Shown: positions 27,570 to 36,399, counted from the stretch's first letter. The stretch: DNA of 64,000 bases from Cellulosimicrobium terreum (GCA_014803435.1 JACYFD010000004.1:62001-126000); one strand, 5' to 3'. Notes: generated from the sequence alone by a model not told the origin. A program made the numbers and translations.

Positions 27570-28465
27570 GCTCGTCGGTCGACCGTCGCGCCGCCCGCGA
27601 CCGCGTCCTGGTCGACGTGCCGGCGCTCGCTGCGGCGCTCGATCCCGCTCAGGGTGCGCCGCCCGTCGTGCTGGACGTGCGCTGGGCGCTCGGCGTGAGC
27701 GACGGTCGCGACCGTCACCTCGCGGGACACGTGCCGGGCGCGGTCTACGTCGACCTGGAGACCGAGCTCGCGGCGCCGCCGGCACCCGCCCACGGCCGTC
27801 ACCCGCTCCCCGACCCCGAGGACCTGCAGGCCGCGGCTCGACGCTGGGGGGTGCGCGGCGACCGCGCGGTCGTGGTGTACGACGCCGTCGGTGGCACCTC
27901 GGCCGCCCGCGCGTGGTGGCTCCTGCGCTGGGCGGGCCACCGCGACGTGCGGATCCTCGACGGCGGCCTGGCCGCGTGGGAGCGCGCCGGGCACCCGACC
28001 GAGCTGGGCGTGGTCGAGCCCGAGGCCGGTGACGTCGTGGTCCAGCCCGGTGCCCTGCCGGTCCTGGACGCCGCGGACGCGGCCCGGCTCGCGGCGTCGG
28101 GCACGGGCGTGCTCCTCGACGCGCGGGCCGGCGAGCGATACCGCGGTGAGGTCGAGCCGGTGGACCCGCGTGCGGGGCACGTCCCCGGCGCGGTGAGCGC
28201 CCCGACGACCGAGAACCTCGTCGCCGACGGCACGTTCCTCGGCGACGCGGCGCTGCGCGCGCGGTTCGCGGCGCTCGGGGTCGGCAGCACCGTCGCGGGC
28301 GGCGAGGACCACCAGGTCGGTGTCTACTGCGGATCGGGTGTCACGGCCGCGCACGAGGTCGCGGCGCTCGCGACTCTCGGGGTCGACGCGGCGCTGTACC
28401 CGGGGTCGTGGTCGCAGTGGTCGAACGACCCCGCACGACCCGTGGCGACCGGCCCCACGGCGTAG
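27566..28465 (+). CDS. Thiosulfate/3-mercaptopyruvate sulfurtransferase
   Basis: This 299-residue protein has two rhodanese domains. The N-terminal domain (PVVLDVRWALG, HLAGHVPGAVYVDL) is non-catalytic, and the C-terminal domain (GVLLDARAGERYRGE, HVPGAVSAPTTENL) bears the active-site Cys in VYCGSGVTAAHE. It transfers sulfur from thiosulfate or mercaptopyruvate to acceptors; CGSGVT is typical of SseA-type enzymes. GTG 27566 overlaps the rimI TGA, so it is the last member of the tsaE-tsaB-rimI cluster. Confidence 0.88.
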   Translation: MSSSVDRRAARDRVLVDVPALAAALDPAQGAPPVVLDVRWALGVSDGRDRHLAGHVPGAVYVDLETELAAPPAPAHGRHPLPDPEDLQAAARRWGVRGDRAVVVYDAVGGTSAARAWWLLRWAGHRDVRILDGGLAAWERAGHPTELGVVEPEAGDVVVQPGALPVLDAADAARLAASGTGVLLDARAGERYRGEVEPVDPRAGHVPGAVSAPTTENLVADGTFLGDAALRARFAALGVGSTVAGGEDHQVGVYCGSGVTAAHEVAALATLGVDAALYPGSWSQWSNDPARPVATGPTA

Positions 28466-28482
28466 GCGGCCCGGTACGGCTC

Positions 28483-28512
28483 GAGGCGGCGCCCCGGTCG
28501 GGACACCGCCTC
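28483..28512. terminator. Convergent terminator between the sulfurtransferase and nitroreductase genes
   Basis: A 7-bp GAGGCGG/CCGCCTC stem (28483-28489 with 28506-28512) with extra G/C pairing inside the 16-base loop lies in the 68-bp gap between converging genes. Confidence 0.55.
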
Positions 28513-28533
28513 GGCAGCAGAGGTCTGGAAGGA

Positions 28534-29151
28534 TCAGACGGTCGTGACGGCCTGATCGGCCGCGAGGCGCGGCGCGCGCGGGTACGACGTCCCGGCACCG
28601 GCGGCGACCCCGACATTGATGACGAGGAGCGACTTCCAGCCGCTCTCGCCGAAGAACTCCGCGTCGATCCCGTCGCGGTCCATGCCGTTCATCGGGCCGG
28701 TCGCGAGACCGGCGGCACGCAGGGCGACGACGAGGTAGCCCGCCTGGAGGAGGGCGTTCGTGCGGGCCATGTCTTCACGCACCTCGGGGACACCGGCCAG
28801 GTTGTCGCGCATGCCCGGCAGGTGGGGCATGAGGGTGTCGAGGTGCTCGTGGAACTCGGGGTCGTAGGAGACGACGAGGGACAGCGGCGCGGTCGCGACG
28901 CGCTCCTTGTTCCCGTCGGCCATGTGCGCGACGAGGCGCTCCCGGGCCTCGGGGCTGCGGACCGCGAGGACGCGCAGGGGCAGGGTGTTCATCGCGGTCG
29001 GACCCCACTTGACCAGGTCGTACACGGCGGCGAGCTGCTCGTCGGTGACCTCCGCGTCGGTGAACTCGCGCGCGGTGCGCGCCTCGCGGAACAGGAGGTC
29101 GGCCGTGGCGTCGTCGACGGACAGGACCGGGGCAAGGGTGTCGATGCTCAT
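28534..29151 (-). CDS. Nitroreductase-family protein, RutE/malonic semialdehyde reductase-like
   Basis: This 205-residue flavoprotein matches the RutE subgroup along its length: FREARTAREFTDAEV, YDLVKWGPTAMNTLPLRVLAV, APLSLVVSYDPEFHEHL, and ALRAAGLATGPMNGMDRDGID. RutE reduces malonic semialdehyde in uracil degradation, but no other rut gene is visible, so the real substrate is uncertain. ATG 29151 is the only plausible start; the longer frame is antisense to tsaD. A TTAACT box lies 12 bases before the ATG on the same strand. Confidence 0.85.
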   Translation of the reverse strand: MSIDTLAPVLSVDDATADLLFREARTAREFTDAEVTDEQLAAVYDLVKWGPTAMNTLPLRVLAVRSPEARERLVAHMADGNKERVATAPLSLVVSYDPEFHEHLDTLMPHLPGMRDNLAGVPEVREDMARTNALLQAGYLVVALRAAGLATGPMNGMDRDGIDAEFFGESGWKSLLVINVGVAAGAGTSYPRAPRLAADQAVTTV

Positions 29152-29292
29152 GCCTGGGGCAACAGTTAAGGGTTCAACTGGTGTTCCCTGCCCGGCTGTG
29201 ACCTCGGCAACAGTGCGCCGGGTGCGTACACGTGCGCACCCGGCGTCCGGGCGTGCGCCCGCGTTCCCGGCCGCACGACTACCCTGGACCGC

Positions 29293-30360
29293 ATGGTTTC
29301 CCCCGTGACCGCGACCGGCGGCGAGCCCCTCGTGCTCGGCATCGAGACGTCCTGCGACGAGACCGGGGTCGCGCTCGTGCGCGGCCGGGAGCTGCTCGTC
29401 GACACCGTGGCGAGCTCGATGGACGAGCACGCGCGCTACGGCGGGATCATCCCGGAGGTCGCGTCGCGCGCGCACCTCGAGGCGATGATCCCCACGATCG
29501 AGCGCACCCTCGGGACCGCCGACGTCGACCTCTCGGAGGTCGACGCGATCGCCGTGACCGCCGGCCCCGGGCTCGTCGGGCCGCTCACCATCGGCACCTC
29601 CGCCGCGAAGGCGCTCGCGCTCGCGCTCGGCAAGCCGCTGTACGGGGTGAACCACGTCGTCGGCCACGCCGCGGTCGACGAGCTCGTGCACGGCGCGTTC
29701 CCCGACCGGTTCATGGCGCTGGTCGTCTCGGGCGGGCACAGCTCGCTCCTGCTGGTCGACGACGTCGCGACGTCCGTCACGGAGCTCGGCTCGACGCTCG
29801 ACGACGCGGCCGGCGAGGCGTTCGACAAGGTCGGGCGACTGCTGGGGCTGCCCTACCCCGGCGGCCCGCACATCGACCGTCTCGCCCGGGAGGGCGACCC
29901 CACCGCCATCCGGTTCCCGCGCGGGCTCACCGCGCGCAAGGACCAGGAGAAGCACGCCTACGACTTCTCGTTCTCCGGTCTCAAGACGGCCGTGGCGCGG
30001 TGGGTCGAGGCCCGTCAGGACACCGGGCAGGAGACCCCCGTGCACGACGTCGCAGCGTCGTTCGCCGAGTCCGTCGCCGACGTGCTCACGGCGAAGACCC
30101 TCGCGGCGTGCGCACGCCACGGCGTCGACACCCTCGTCGTGGGCGGCGGGTTCTCCGCGAACTCCCAGCTGCGCGACATGGCGGCGGCACGCTGTGCCGA
30201 GGCCGGGGTCGAGCTGCGGATCCCACCCATCCGCTACTGCACCGACAACGGCGCGATGATCGCCGCCCTCGGGTCCGCGGTCGTGCGCGCGGGCCTCGCC
30301 CCGTCGCGGCTCGACATCGGTGTGGACTCGTCGATGCCGCTCACCGTGACGCACGTGTGA
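29293..30360 (+). CDS. tsaD: tRNA t6A threonylcarbamoyltransferase TsaD
   Basis: TsaD is the catalytic subunit that transfers the threonylcarbamoyl group to A37 of tRNA. The 355-residue protein has [15 protein letters not shown], the metal-binding HVVGHA motif, [12 protein letters not shown], and [13 protein letters not shown]. The ATG at 29293 lies seven bases after TACCCT (29280-29285), a leaderless layout. It is separated from tsaEB-rimI by the sulfurtransferase gene and the minus-strand nitroreductase. Its stop overlaps the next gene's GTG. Confidence 0.96.
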   Translation: MVSPVTATGGEPLVLGIETSCDETGVALVRGRELLVDTVASSMDEHARYGGIIPEVASRAHLEAMIPTIERTLGTADVDLSEVDAIAVTAGPGLVGPLTIGTSAAKALALALGKPLYGVNHVVGHAAVDELVHGAFPDRFMALVVSGGHSSLLLVDDVATSVTELGSTLDDAAGEAFDKVGRLLGLPYPGGPHIDRLAREGDPTAIRFPRGLTARKDQEKHAYDFSFSGLKTAVARWVEARQDTGQETPVHDVAASFAESVADVLTAKTLAACARHGVDTLVVGGGFSANSQLRDMAAARCAEAGVELRIPPIRYCTDNGAMIAALGSAVVRAGLAPSRLDIGVDSSMPLTVTHV

Positions 30361-31436
30361 GCGGCTGGACCGGCCCGGGCCCGGCGCCCGAGCCGGGGCT
30401 GACGCCGGAGGAGGCGCTGCGGCGTGGGAACGCCTGGTGGGACGCCGCGGCGTCGTCGTCCGGGCCGCAGCGTGCGGCGGCCGAGCGTTCGGCTGCGTAC
30501 TGGTACGCGCAGCACCGGACCCTCGTCGAGCGTCGTGCGGCGACCGGCCTCGCTCCTCCCCTGCCTGCCGCCGCCACCGCGCAGCCGTACGGGCAACCGT
30601 ACGCGCAGCCCTACGCACGGCCGCACGCGTCGCGTCGACCGCGCCGCCGTCGTCGGACCGTGACCGCCCTGATGTTCCTCCTCGGGACGGTCGGCGCCGT
30701 CGCGGTGAGCGGCAACTCGCTCGGACCGGCCCTCGACAGGGCATGGGACGCCGTCGCCGACGGGCCCGTGACCGCAGACGTCGACGGGCTGCCGACCGAG
30801 CAGGACGGCGCCGTGCCGCCGCCGACGGTCTGGGACGACCCGGACGGTGGGACGGTCGCCGGTGGCATGGAGGAGAGCTGGCGGGCCGGCGACTACGCGT
30901 CCACGGTCCCCGACGCTGTCGCCGGCACGGAGCCGACCAGCCCGTTCCTGCCCGAGCACCCCGACCCCGCCGAGTGGCTCGTCGCGCTCAACCCTGCGAA
31001 CGAGGAGATCCAGGTCGTCTTCACCGACGACCCCGCCTACAACTGCGGGATGGTCCACGTCGAGGAGCACGACGCGTACGCGTGGGGCTCCGCGGGATGC
31101 TTCCACCCGTCCTACCCGCGCACGCTGTTCGTCTGGTGGTCGGACACTGCCGACCCTGCCACGAAGGAGTTCCTCCTCGCGCACGAGCTGTCGCACATGA
31201 TCCAGTGGTGGCACGACTTCGACCTCATGCAGTCCGCCGTCGACGCCGGCCTCGCGGAGGACGAGGCGTGGCAGCGCGCGGTCGAGACCGACGCGTCGTG
31301 CCGCGTCCTGTCGTGGGGCGGCTACTCCGAGGAGGCGGCGGACCGCTCGTCGTCGCCGTGCGAGACGGACGCCTGGTCCGAGGCCTGGCTCGACGAGCAG
31401 GCTGCCGCGCGCGGCGTCGCGGTCACCGACCACTGA
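30357..31436 (+). CDS. Membrane-anchored HExxH protein of unknown function
   Basis: I do not recognise this 359-residue protein as a named family. Residues 1-75 look cytosolic and Ala-rich; 76-90 hold a [15 protein letters not shown] repeat; 93-100 are almost all Arg, preceding a single membrane segment at about 101-122. The rest is predicted outside the cell and contains HELSH at residues 276-280 followed by WWHDFD, a zinc-peptidase-like motif, plus four Cys (230, 248, 315, 335) that could form disulphides. No third zinc ligand is certain. GTG 30357 overlaps the tsaD stop, so the two are co-translated. Confidence 0.75.
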   Translation: MSGWTGPGPAPEPGLTPEEALRRGNAWWDAAASSSGPQRAAAERSAAYWYAQHRTLVERRAATGLAPPLPAAATAQPYGQPYAQPYARPHASRRPRRRRRTVTALMFLLGTVGAVAVSGNSLGPALDRAWDAVADGPVTADVDGLPTEQDGAVPPPTVWDDPDGGTVAGGMEESWRAGDYASTVPDAVAGTEPTSPFLPEHPDPAEWLVALNPANEEIQVVFTDDPAYNCGMVHVEEHDAYAWGSAGCFHPSYPRTLFVWWSDTADPATKEFLLAHELSHMIQWWHDFDLMQSAVDAGLAEDEAWQRAVETDASCRVLSWGGYSEEAADRSSSPCETDAWSEAWLDEQAAARGVAVTDH

Positions 31437-31449
31437 GACCCGCGTTCAC

Positions 31450-31478
31450 GGTCCCGTCGCACATGGTCGCGCGGGACC
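31450..31478. terminator. Possible convergent terminator
   Basis: A 7-bp GGTCCCG/CGGGACC stem pairs 31450-31456 with 31472-31478 in the 94-bp gap between converging genes. Confidence 0.45.
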
Positions 31479-31530
31479 AGTGCCTGTGGCATGCAGACAG
31501 CTAGCTGTAGGGGGCAGGAGTCGCGCGCGG

Positions 31531-32694
31531 TCAGAGTGGCCGGCCGGCGCGCATCTCCGCGACGAGAGAGCGCACGACGGCGTCGAGCTCGCCCCCGTTG
31601 CGTCGTGCCACCGCACGCTGCCGCTGGTAGGACGCACCCCGGCGCAGGATCGTCCGCACACCGTGGAGCTCGTCGAGACACCCGAGGCGGTCCGCGACGG
31701 GCTCGAGCTCGACGAGGAGGCGCGACACGGCGTCGGTCACGAGCTCCTCGTTCCCCGCGGCGTCGAGGATGACGATCGCGTCCATGCCGTAGCGCGCCGA
31801 GCGCCACTTGTTCTCCTGCGCGAACCAGGGAGGCAGCGTCGGCAGCTCGCGGCCCTCGTCGAGCAGGGTGGAGAAGTGCTCGACGAGGCAGTGCGTGAGG
31901 GCCGAGAGCGCGAGCAGCTCGGTGATGTTCGTGATGCCGTCGCAGATCCGCGTCTCGAGCGTGCCGAATCGCGGGGCAGGGCGCAGGTCCCAGCGCACCT
32001 CGTCGAACTGGTCGATCACCCCGGTGTGGAGCATGTCGGCGACGTAGCCCTCGAGCTGGGTCCAGTCCTCGAACTGGAACGGCAGCCCCGCGGTGGGCAG
32101 CTGCTGGAACATCAGGGCCCGGTTCGAGGCGTACCCGGTGTCCTTGCCACCCCAGAACGGCGAGCTCGCGGACAGCGACTGCAGGTGACCGAAGCACGTG
32201 AGCATCGCGCGCATGATCGGCAGCACCTTGCGCCGGTCCTCGATGCCGACGTGCACGTGCACGCCGTAGATGAGCATCTGGCGGCCCCACCACTGGGTCC
32301 GGTCGATCAGCGTGGTGTACCGCTCCTTGTCCGTGACCTTCTGCTGCGCCCAGCGCGCGAACGGGTGCGTGCCGGCGCACATGAGCTCGACGCGCAGCGG
32401 GTCGGTGACCGCCCGGATCTGCTCGACCGACCGCTCGAGGTCCGCCCCCGCCGCGCCGACCGTCCGGTGCACCCCGGAGACGACCTCGACCGTGTTGAGC
32501 AGGAGCTCCTGCTTGATCGACGGGTGCTCGCCGCCGCCCGCAGGGCGCACCGCGTCGAGCACGGTCTGGGCGACCTGGCGCAGGTCGCCGGAGTCCGTGT
32601 CGACGAGCGCGAGCTCCCACTCGAGACCGACGGTCGAACGCTCCGAACGGGCGAACCCGACCTCGGCGCCGTGTCCGAGACGCTGCCCGGTCAT
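31531..32694 (-). CDS. Carboxylate-amine ligase, YbdK/GCS2 type
   Basis: This 387-residue protein is of the glutamate-cysteine ligase type 2 family. Features are VGLEWELALVDTDSGDL near residue 22, IKQELLLNTVEVVSGVH, MCAGTHPFARWAQQ, GVHVHVGIEDRRKVLP, and RFGTLETRICDG. Such enzymes join glutamate to an amine such as cysteine; since actinobacteria generally use mycothiol, the product may not be glutathione. ATG 32694 overlaps the stop of the upstream methyltransferase gene by four bases, so both are co-translated. Confidence 0.88.
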   Translation of the reverse strand: MTGQRLGHGAEVGFARSERSTVGLEWELALVDTDSGDLRQVAQTVLDAVRPAGGGEHPSIKQELLLNTVEVVSGVHRTVGAAGADLERSVEQIRAVTDPLRVELMCAGTHPFARWAQQKVTDKERYTTLIDRTQWWGRQMLIYGVHVHVGIEDRRKVLPIMRAMLTCFGHLQSLSASSPFWGGKDTGYASNRALMFQQLPTAGLPFQFEDWTQLEGYVADMLHTGVIDQFDEVRWDLRPAPRFGTLETRICDGITNITELLALSALTHCLVEHFSTLLDEGRELPTLPPWFAQENKWRSARYGMDAIVILDAAGNEELVTDAVSRLLVELEPVADRLGCLDELHGVRTILRRGASYQRQRAVARRNGGELDAVVRSLVAEMRAGRPL

Positions 32695-33929
32695 CGCGGC
32701 TCCACGACGATCACCTGCTGCGCACCTGCGACCCGGGTGAGCACGACGGTCGCCTCGGCGTCGCCCGACAGGGCGAGCTGTCGCCGGAGCTGCTCGGGGG
32801 TGACCGCCGTACCGCGCTTCTTGATCGTGAGACGCCCCACACCGCGCTCGCGCAGGTAGGCGCGCAACCGCTTGAGCCCGAACGGCATGACGTCGAGCAC
32901 CCTGTACCCGCGCGCCAGCCCGGCGGCGAGCCCGGCGTCGTCGACGGGCGCGGGGGAGTCGGTCGTGACGTACGCGATGGTCGGGTCCAGGAGCCGCCCG
33001 CCCAGCTCGAGCGCGGCGTGCGCGACGAGCCCGGCGCGGATGACTGCGCCGTCGGGCTCGTACAGGTACTGCCCGACGCCGCCGACCTCGCGCGGCGGGT
33101 CGTCGTCGTCGAGGCGGTGCGCGATCGTGCGCGACACGGTCCGGGTTCCGCCGTCCGGCCCTGCGACGCTCGTCAGCAGGTGGGCGCTGCGTCCCGGACC
33201 GTCCGGCGCGAGCGGGCCGAACCACAGGGCCGCCTCGACCACGTCGCCGTCCACCGACACCCACTGGGTGTCGGCGTCGGCGGGCAGGCCCTGGTGCTTG
33301 ATGCCGGGGCCGACCTTGATCCCGACCGCGGGCACGCGGTCGCGCAGCGCCCACACGTCGTCCAGCGGCGGGGCATACGCACGGGGATCGAACACCCGTG
33401 ACCCGCCCCGCGTGCGTCGCGCCGGGTCGGCGTACACGCCGTCGACCCCCTCGGCGGCGAGGTCCAGGGTCAGGCCGTCGACGTGGCGGACCGTGGCCTC
33501 CGGGAAGTGCCGCAGGTTCACGGTGGCGATCGCGGCAGTGATCTCGTCGACGTCGGCAGCGAGGACGCGGAGCCCGCTCGCGGCGTAGGCCATCGAGTCG
33601 GCGCCGATCCCGCACGTCAGGTCGGCGACGTGCTCCACGCCCCCGGCCAGGTAGCGCTGCGCGTGCAGCGCGGCGACGACGAGTCGCGTCGCCTGCTCGA
33701 GCCCGGCCTGCGTGAACAGCATCCCGTCGGCGAAGTCGCCGAACTTCGCGCGCGCCGCGTCGCGCAGACGTGACTGGGTGAGCGCCGCGGCGGCGAGCTC
33801 GGGGTCGACGCCCTTGGCGCGCAGGCCCGCGGACAGCACGAGGGCCTGCCGCTCGTCGTACGGGGGCAGCGCGCCGAGCAGCGTCCAGCCCTCGGGGCTG
33901 AGCAGCTTCGTCAGTGCGGCGGCGTCCAT
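32691..33929 (-). CDS. Class I SAM-dependent methyltransferase with THUMP-like C-terminus
   Basis: The 412-residue protein has a Rossmann SAM-binding domain: VADLTCGIGADSMAYAASG at about residues 101-119, DVDEITAAIATVNLR, and VYADPARRTRGGSRVFDP, where DPAR replaces the DPPY/NPPY motif. The C-terminal ~100 residues (VLDVMPFGLKRLRAYLRERGVGRLTIKKRGTAVTPEQLRRQL) match the THUMP-like domain found in actinobacterial proteins. Substrate is probably RNA but unproven. It is divergent from groES. Confidence 0.83.
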   Translation of the reverse strand: MDAAALTKLLSPEGWTLLGALPPYDERQALVLSAGLRAKGVDPELAAAALTQSRLRDAARAKFGDFADGMLFTQAGLEQATRLVVAALHAQRYLAGGVEHVADLTCGIGADSMAYAASGLRVLAADVDEITAAIATVNLRHFPEATVRHVDGLTLDLAAEGVDGVYADPARRTRGGSRVFDPRAYAPPLDDVWALRDRVPAVGIKVGPGIKHQGLPADADTQWVSVDGDVVEAALWFGPLAPDGPGRSAHLLTSVAGPDGGTRTVSRTIAHRLDDDDPPREVGGVGQYLYEPDGAVIRAGLVAHAALELGGRLLDPTIAYVTTDSPAPVDDAGLAAGLARGYRVLDVMPFGLKRLRAYLRERGVGRLTIKKRGTAVTPEQLRRQLALSGDAEATVVLTRVAGAQQVIVVEPR

Positions 33930-34007
33930 GACGTCGATCCTTGCACCTCCCCCGGGCCCTGTGCGCGCCCGCCGCCAGTGACCACGTCGGCGGGACCGGT
34001 CGGCTCG

Positions 34008-34034
34008 CTGGCACTCGCCTTGACCGAGTGCTAA
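34008..34034 (+). promoter_or_regulatory. CIRCE operator (HrcA binding site) of groES
   Basis: The right arm GAGTGCTAA (34026-34034) is perfect; the left arm CTGGCACTC (34008-34016) differs from TTAGCACTC at two positions; the spacer is the canonical nine bases. HrcA binds CIRCE to repress chaperonin genes until heat shock. The site overlaps the -35 region of the groES promoter. Confidence 0.88.
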
Positions 34035-34048
34035 CGGCGACCTAGATT
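34020..34048 (+). promoter_or_regulatory. groES promoter
   Basis: TTGACC (34020-34025), a 17-base spacer and TAGATT (34043-34048) form a good sigma-A promoter. The -35 lies within the CIRCE spacer, so bound HrcA would block RNA polymerase. Confidence 0.8.
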
Positions 34049-34178
34049 TGGTCGCGGGTCATCCCGGTCCTCGGACCGGCGGTGGCACGCGAGCACCTGC
34101 CGGCCGGCTCCCGCGACGACGGCCGTCACCGCTCGACCACATCCGTTGCAGTTCTCATCGCGAAAGGGGAGGTCCGAC

Positions 34179-34475
34179 GTGTCGGTCCCCATCAAGCCGC
34201 TCGAGGACCGGATTGTCGTGAAGGCCCTCGAGGCCGAGACCACGACCGCATCCGGCCTGGTCATCCCGGACACCGCCAAGGAGAAGCCCCAGGAGGGCGA
34301 GGTCCTGGCCGTCGGTCCGGGTCGCATCGACGACAACGGCAACCGTGTGCCGCTCGACGTGACCGTCGGCGACAAGGTCATCTACAGCAAGTACGGCGGC
34401 ACCGAGGTCAAGTACGGCGGCGAGGACTACCTCGTGCTGTCGGCTCGCGACGTCCTCGCGGTCGTCGTCGGCTGA
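34179..34475 (+). CDS. groES: Co-chaperonin GroES
   Basis: GroES caps the GroEL folding chamber. The 98-residue product has the family form [40 protein letters not shown] (mobile loop at [11 protein letters not shown]), then VLAVGPG and [25 protein letters not shown] 34179 follows GGGGAGG. A strong terminator follows, so groEL is not in this operon and must be elsewhere in the genome. Regulation is by CIRCE/HrcA. Confidence 0.97.
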   Translation: MSVPIKPLEDRIVVKALEAETTTASGLVIPDTAKEKPQEGEVLAVGPGRIDDNGNRVPLDVTVGDKVIYSKYGGTEVKYGGEDYLVLSARDVLAVVVG

Positions 34476-34501
34476 CCTGGCACCACCAGCCGCATCACGC
34501 A

Positions 34502-34541
34502 CAGCAGGGCCCCGCGACCTTCCGGTCGCGGGGCCCTGCTG
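34502..34541. terminator. Strong hairpin terminator after groES
   Basis: A perfect 18-bp stem (34502-34519 with 34524-34541) closes a TTCC tetraloop, 26 bases after groES and 65 bases beyond the convergent whiB gene end. It probably serves both. Confidence 0.9.
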
Positions 34542-34606
34542 CGTGCTCCGCAGGTGCGGCCGCCCCGCCTGCACCTGCGGACCCGCGGTTCGTCGTCGCG
34601 GACGGC

Positions 34607-34897
34607 TCAGCCGGTGCGGTGGGCGTTGCCCGCCAGCGTGGCGGCGCGCTCGTCCTCGCTCAGCCCGCCCCAGACGCCGTAGGGCTCGCGCACCCGCAGC
34701 GACTGCTCGCGGCACTGCATCATCACCGGACAGCTGTGGCAGATCGCCTTCGCAGCCTCGGCGCGACGCCGTCGGGTCGAGCCCCGTTCGCCCTCGGGGT
34801 GGAAGAACAACGTGTCGTCCTCGTCGCGGCACGCGCCCTGGTACTGCCATTCCCACAGTTCCATGACCGGTCCGGGGAGCCTCGAGATCTCTGCCAT
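34607..34897 (-). CDS. WhiB-family iron-sulfur regulator, WhiB3/WhiD type
   Basis: Wbl proteins carry a [4Fe-4S] cluster and control transcription by binding sigma factor region 4. The 96-residue product has four Cys (GACRDED, ICHSCPV, and QCREQ), the GVWGG turn and the ERGSTRRRR segment. The LPGPVMELWEWQ start and FFHPEGERG and REPYGVWGGLSEDER segments match the WhiB3 (mycobacteria) / WhiD (Streptomyces) subgroup. It is transcribed from a leaderless promoter and is divergent from the MerR-type gene. Confidence 0.92.
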   Translation of the reverse strand: MAEISRLPGPVMELWEWQYQGACRDEDDTLFFHPEGERGSTRRRRAEAAKAICHSCPVMMQCREQSLRVREPYGVWGGLSEDERAATLAGNAHRTG

Positions 34898-34904
34898 GGC
34901 GAAC

Positions 34905-34933
34905 AACCTACAAGCGTTGCAGGAGTTGTTCAA
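34905..34933 (-). promoter_or_regulatory. Leaderless promoter of whiB
   Basis: On the minus strand, TTGAAC (complement of 34928-34933), a 17-base spacer, and TAGGTT (complement of 34905-34910) form a near-consensus promoter; TAGGTT ends seven bases before ATG 34897. It is the best-formed leaderless promoter in the window. Confidence 0.75.
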
Positions 34934-35172
34934 GCCCCTTGTGCAAGATTGGTGAACTCGCAGGTCACAGAGGTTCGACCGAACGGCGATGGGGGAGATC
35001 GGGTGTGTCAGCCCCGGTTCAGCGGTGTCTGTACAGTTCGTGACGTTGTTCACGATGTGTCGGGGTCCACGCTGGGTAGATGAACAAGGGGTGAAGTGGG
35101 TCTGACGCGAACCTAGGGTCACGAGGCGGTCACGAGGTGGCGAGACCAGCCGACGCTCGGCAGAATCCCTGT
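34934..35172. promoter_or_regulatory. Divergent intergenic region between whiB and the MerR-type gene
   Basis: No gene is seen. CAGAAT at 35161-35166 lies six bases before the MerR-type ATG, a leaderless -10 box with C instead of T in first place. The region holds repeated GTTGTTCA sequences (near 34926 and 35044) and a CTGTACAG palindrome near 35031; their role is unknown. Confidence 0.4.
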
Positions 35173-36399
35173 ATGACCCCAGTCCGGTCCGCCCCCGATC
35201 CCGAGGGAGTCCGACCGAGTGTGACCGCCCCCAGCCCAGGACTTGCCGTCGCCGTCGTGGCCCGCCGTCTCGGCGTCGCTCCGGCGACCCTGCGCACCTG
35301 GGACCGTCGCTACGGGCTCGGCCCGTCGGAGCACCGGGCGGGCGCGCACCGCCGCTACACCGACGACGACGTCGCACGGCTGGTCGTCATGCGACGGCTG
35401 ACCCTCGACGGCGTCGCGCCGGCGGACGCCGCCCGGGTCGCTCTCGACACGGAGGCGGACGACCTGGACGCCCACCGTGGCGCCGACGGGGACGCTCTCC
35501 TCGCGCGCGGCGGTGCGGGAGAGGGTGGCGCGCCGGACGGCGCCGTGCACGAGGAGGACGGCGAGGACGAGGGCGGGGTCGGACGACCTGCCGTGCCGCG
35601 AGCCGGCGGTCCGGCCCCGGTGCCGGTCGGCGACCGGCGGGCGGGGGAGCGGCCGTCACGGCCGTTCCTGCGGGCCGTGCCCGGCGAGGGCGGGGGCGGG
35701 GGCAACCGTGGTCGCCCGAGCCAGGGCGGCCAGGTCCGCGACGTCCACCGGCGCACGGGCGTCTCGGACGTCGTCGACGCCGCCATCGCCTACGACCAGC
35801 GCTCGTGCGACCGGCTGCTCCGCATCGCGCCGGACGGAGACCCGGCCCAGTGGTGGTCCGACCTCGTGGAGCCGGCGCTCACGCGGCTCGCCGAGCGCAC
35901 CGTCCTCGCCGGCCCGGGTGCGGTCCCCGAGGTCGTGCTCGCGAACGCCACGCTCGGCTCCCTGCGCGAGTACACGCAGCAGCGCGAGGAGGCGCTCGTC
36001 GCGGCGGGCGGACCGCCGCCGAACCACCCGAGCCGCATGCGCCGCATCGTCCTCGTGTTCGCCGCCCCCGACGAGCCGCTCCCGCTCGCCGCGCACGCGC
36101 TCGCCGCGTCCCTCGGCGCGCACGGTGCCATGGCGCGCATCGTGACCGGGCCCGCCAACGTGCACCGCACGCTCGAGCTCGTGACGATGGTTCGTCCCGC
36201 GGCGGTCGCGATGGTGACGACGCAGGCCCGTCCCGACCTCGGGATCGTGCACGCGACGTACGAGGCGAACCCGGACCTGCCCGTCTTCGTGGGACTGCCC
36301 AGCGACGACGTCGCGGACGAGCTCCCGCTCTCGGCGAGCGTCCAGCGCGTGCGCAGCTTTCCCGGCATGCTCCACGAGCTCCTCGCCGTCGTCCGGTGA
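35173..36399 (+). CDS. MerR-type regulator with degenerate B12-binding-like C-terminus
   Basis: The 408-residue protein has a MerR helix-turn-helix at residues 26-95 (VAVVARRLGVAPATLRTWDRRYGLGPSEHRAG, RRYTDDDVARL), then a ~95-residue Gly/Glu/Asp/Arg-rich low-complexity linker (residues 95-190), then a C-terminal region (197-408) laid out like the four-helix plus Rossmann B12 domain of CarH/LitR regulators. The E/DxHxxG cobalamin-ligating His is not seen where expected (FAAPDEPLPLAAHALAA), so cobalamin binding is doubtful. ATG 35173 is chosen from the near-leaderless -10. Confidence 0.78.
   Translation: MTPVRSAPDPEGVRPSVTAPSPGLAVAVVARRLGVAPATLRTWDRRYGLGPSEHRAGAHRRYTDDDVARLVVMRRLTLDGVAPADAARVALDTEADDLDAHRGADGDALLARGGAGEGGAPDGAVHEEDGEDEGGVGRPAVPRAGGPAPVPVGDRRAGERPSRPFLRAVPGEGGGGGNRGRPSQGGQVRDVHRRTGVSDVVDAAIAYDQRSCDRLLRIAPDGDPAQWWSDLVEPALTRLAERTVLAGPGAVPEVVLANATLGSLREYTQQREEALVAAGGPPPNHPSRMRRIVLVFAAPDEPLPLAAHALAASLGAHGAMARIVTGPANVHRTLELVTMVRPAAVAMVTTQARPDLGIVHATYEANPDLPVFVGLPSDDVADELPLSASVQRVRSFPGMLHELLAVVR

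Noticed and set aside
30580-30630. QPY repeat region as a DNA repeat element
   Set aside because: It is within an open reading frame and codes for a short tripeptide-like repeat; no copies were noticed elsewhere.
31497-31508. ACAGCTAGCTGT palindrome as an operator
   Set aside because: It lies between two converging gene ends, where no promoter is expected; probably part of the terminator region or chance.
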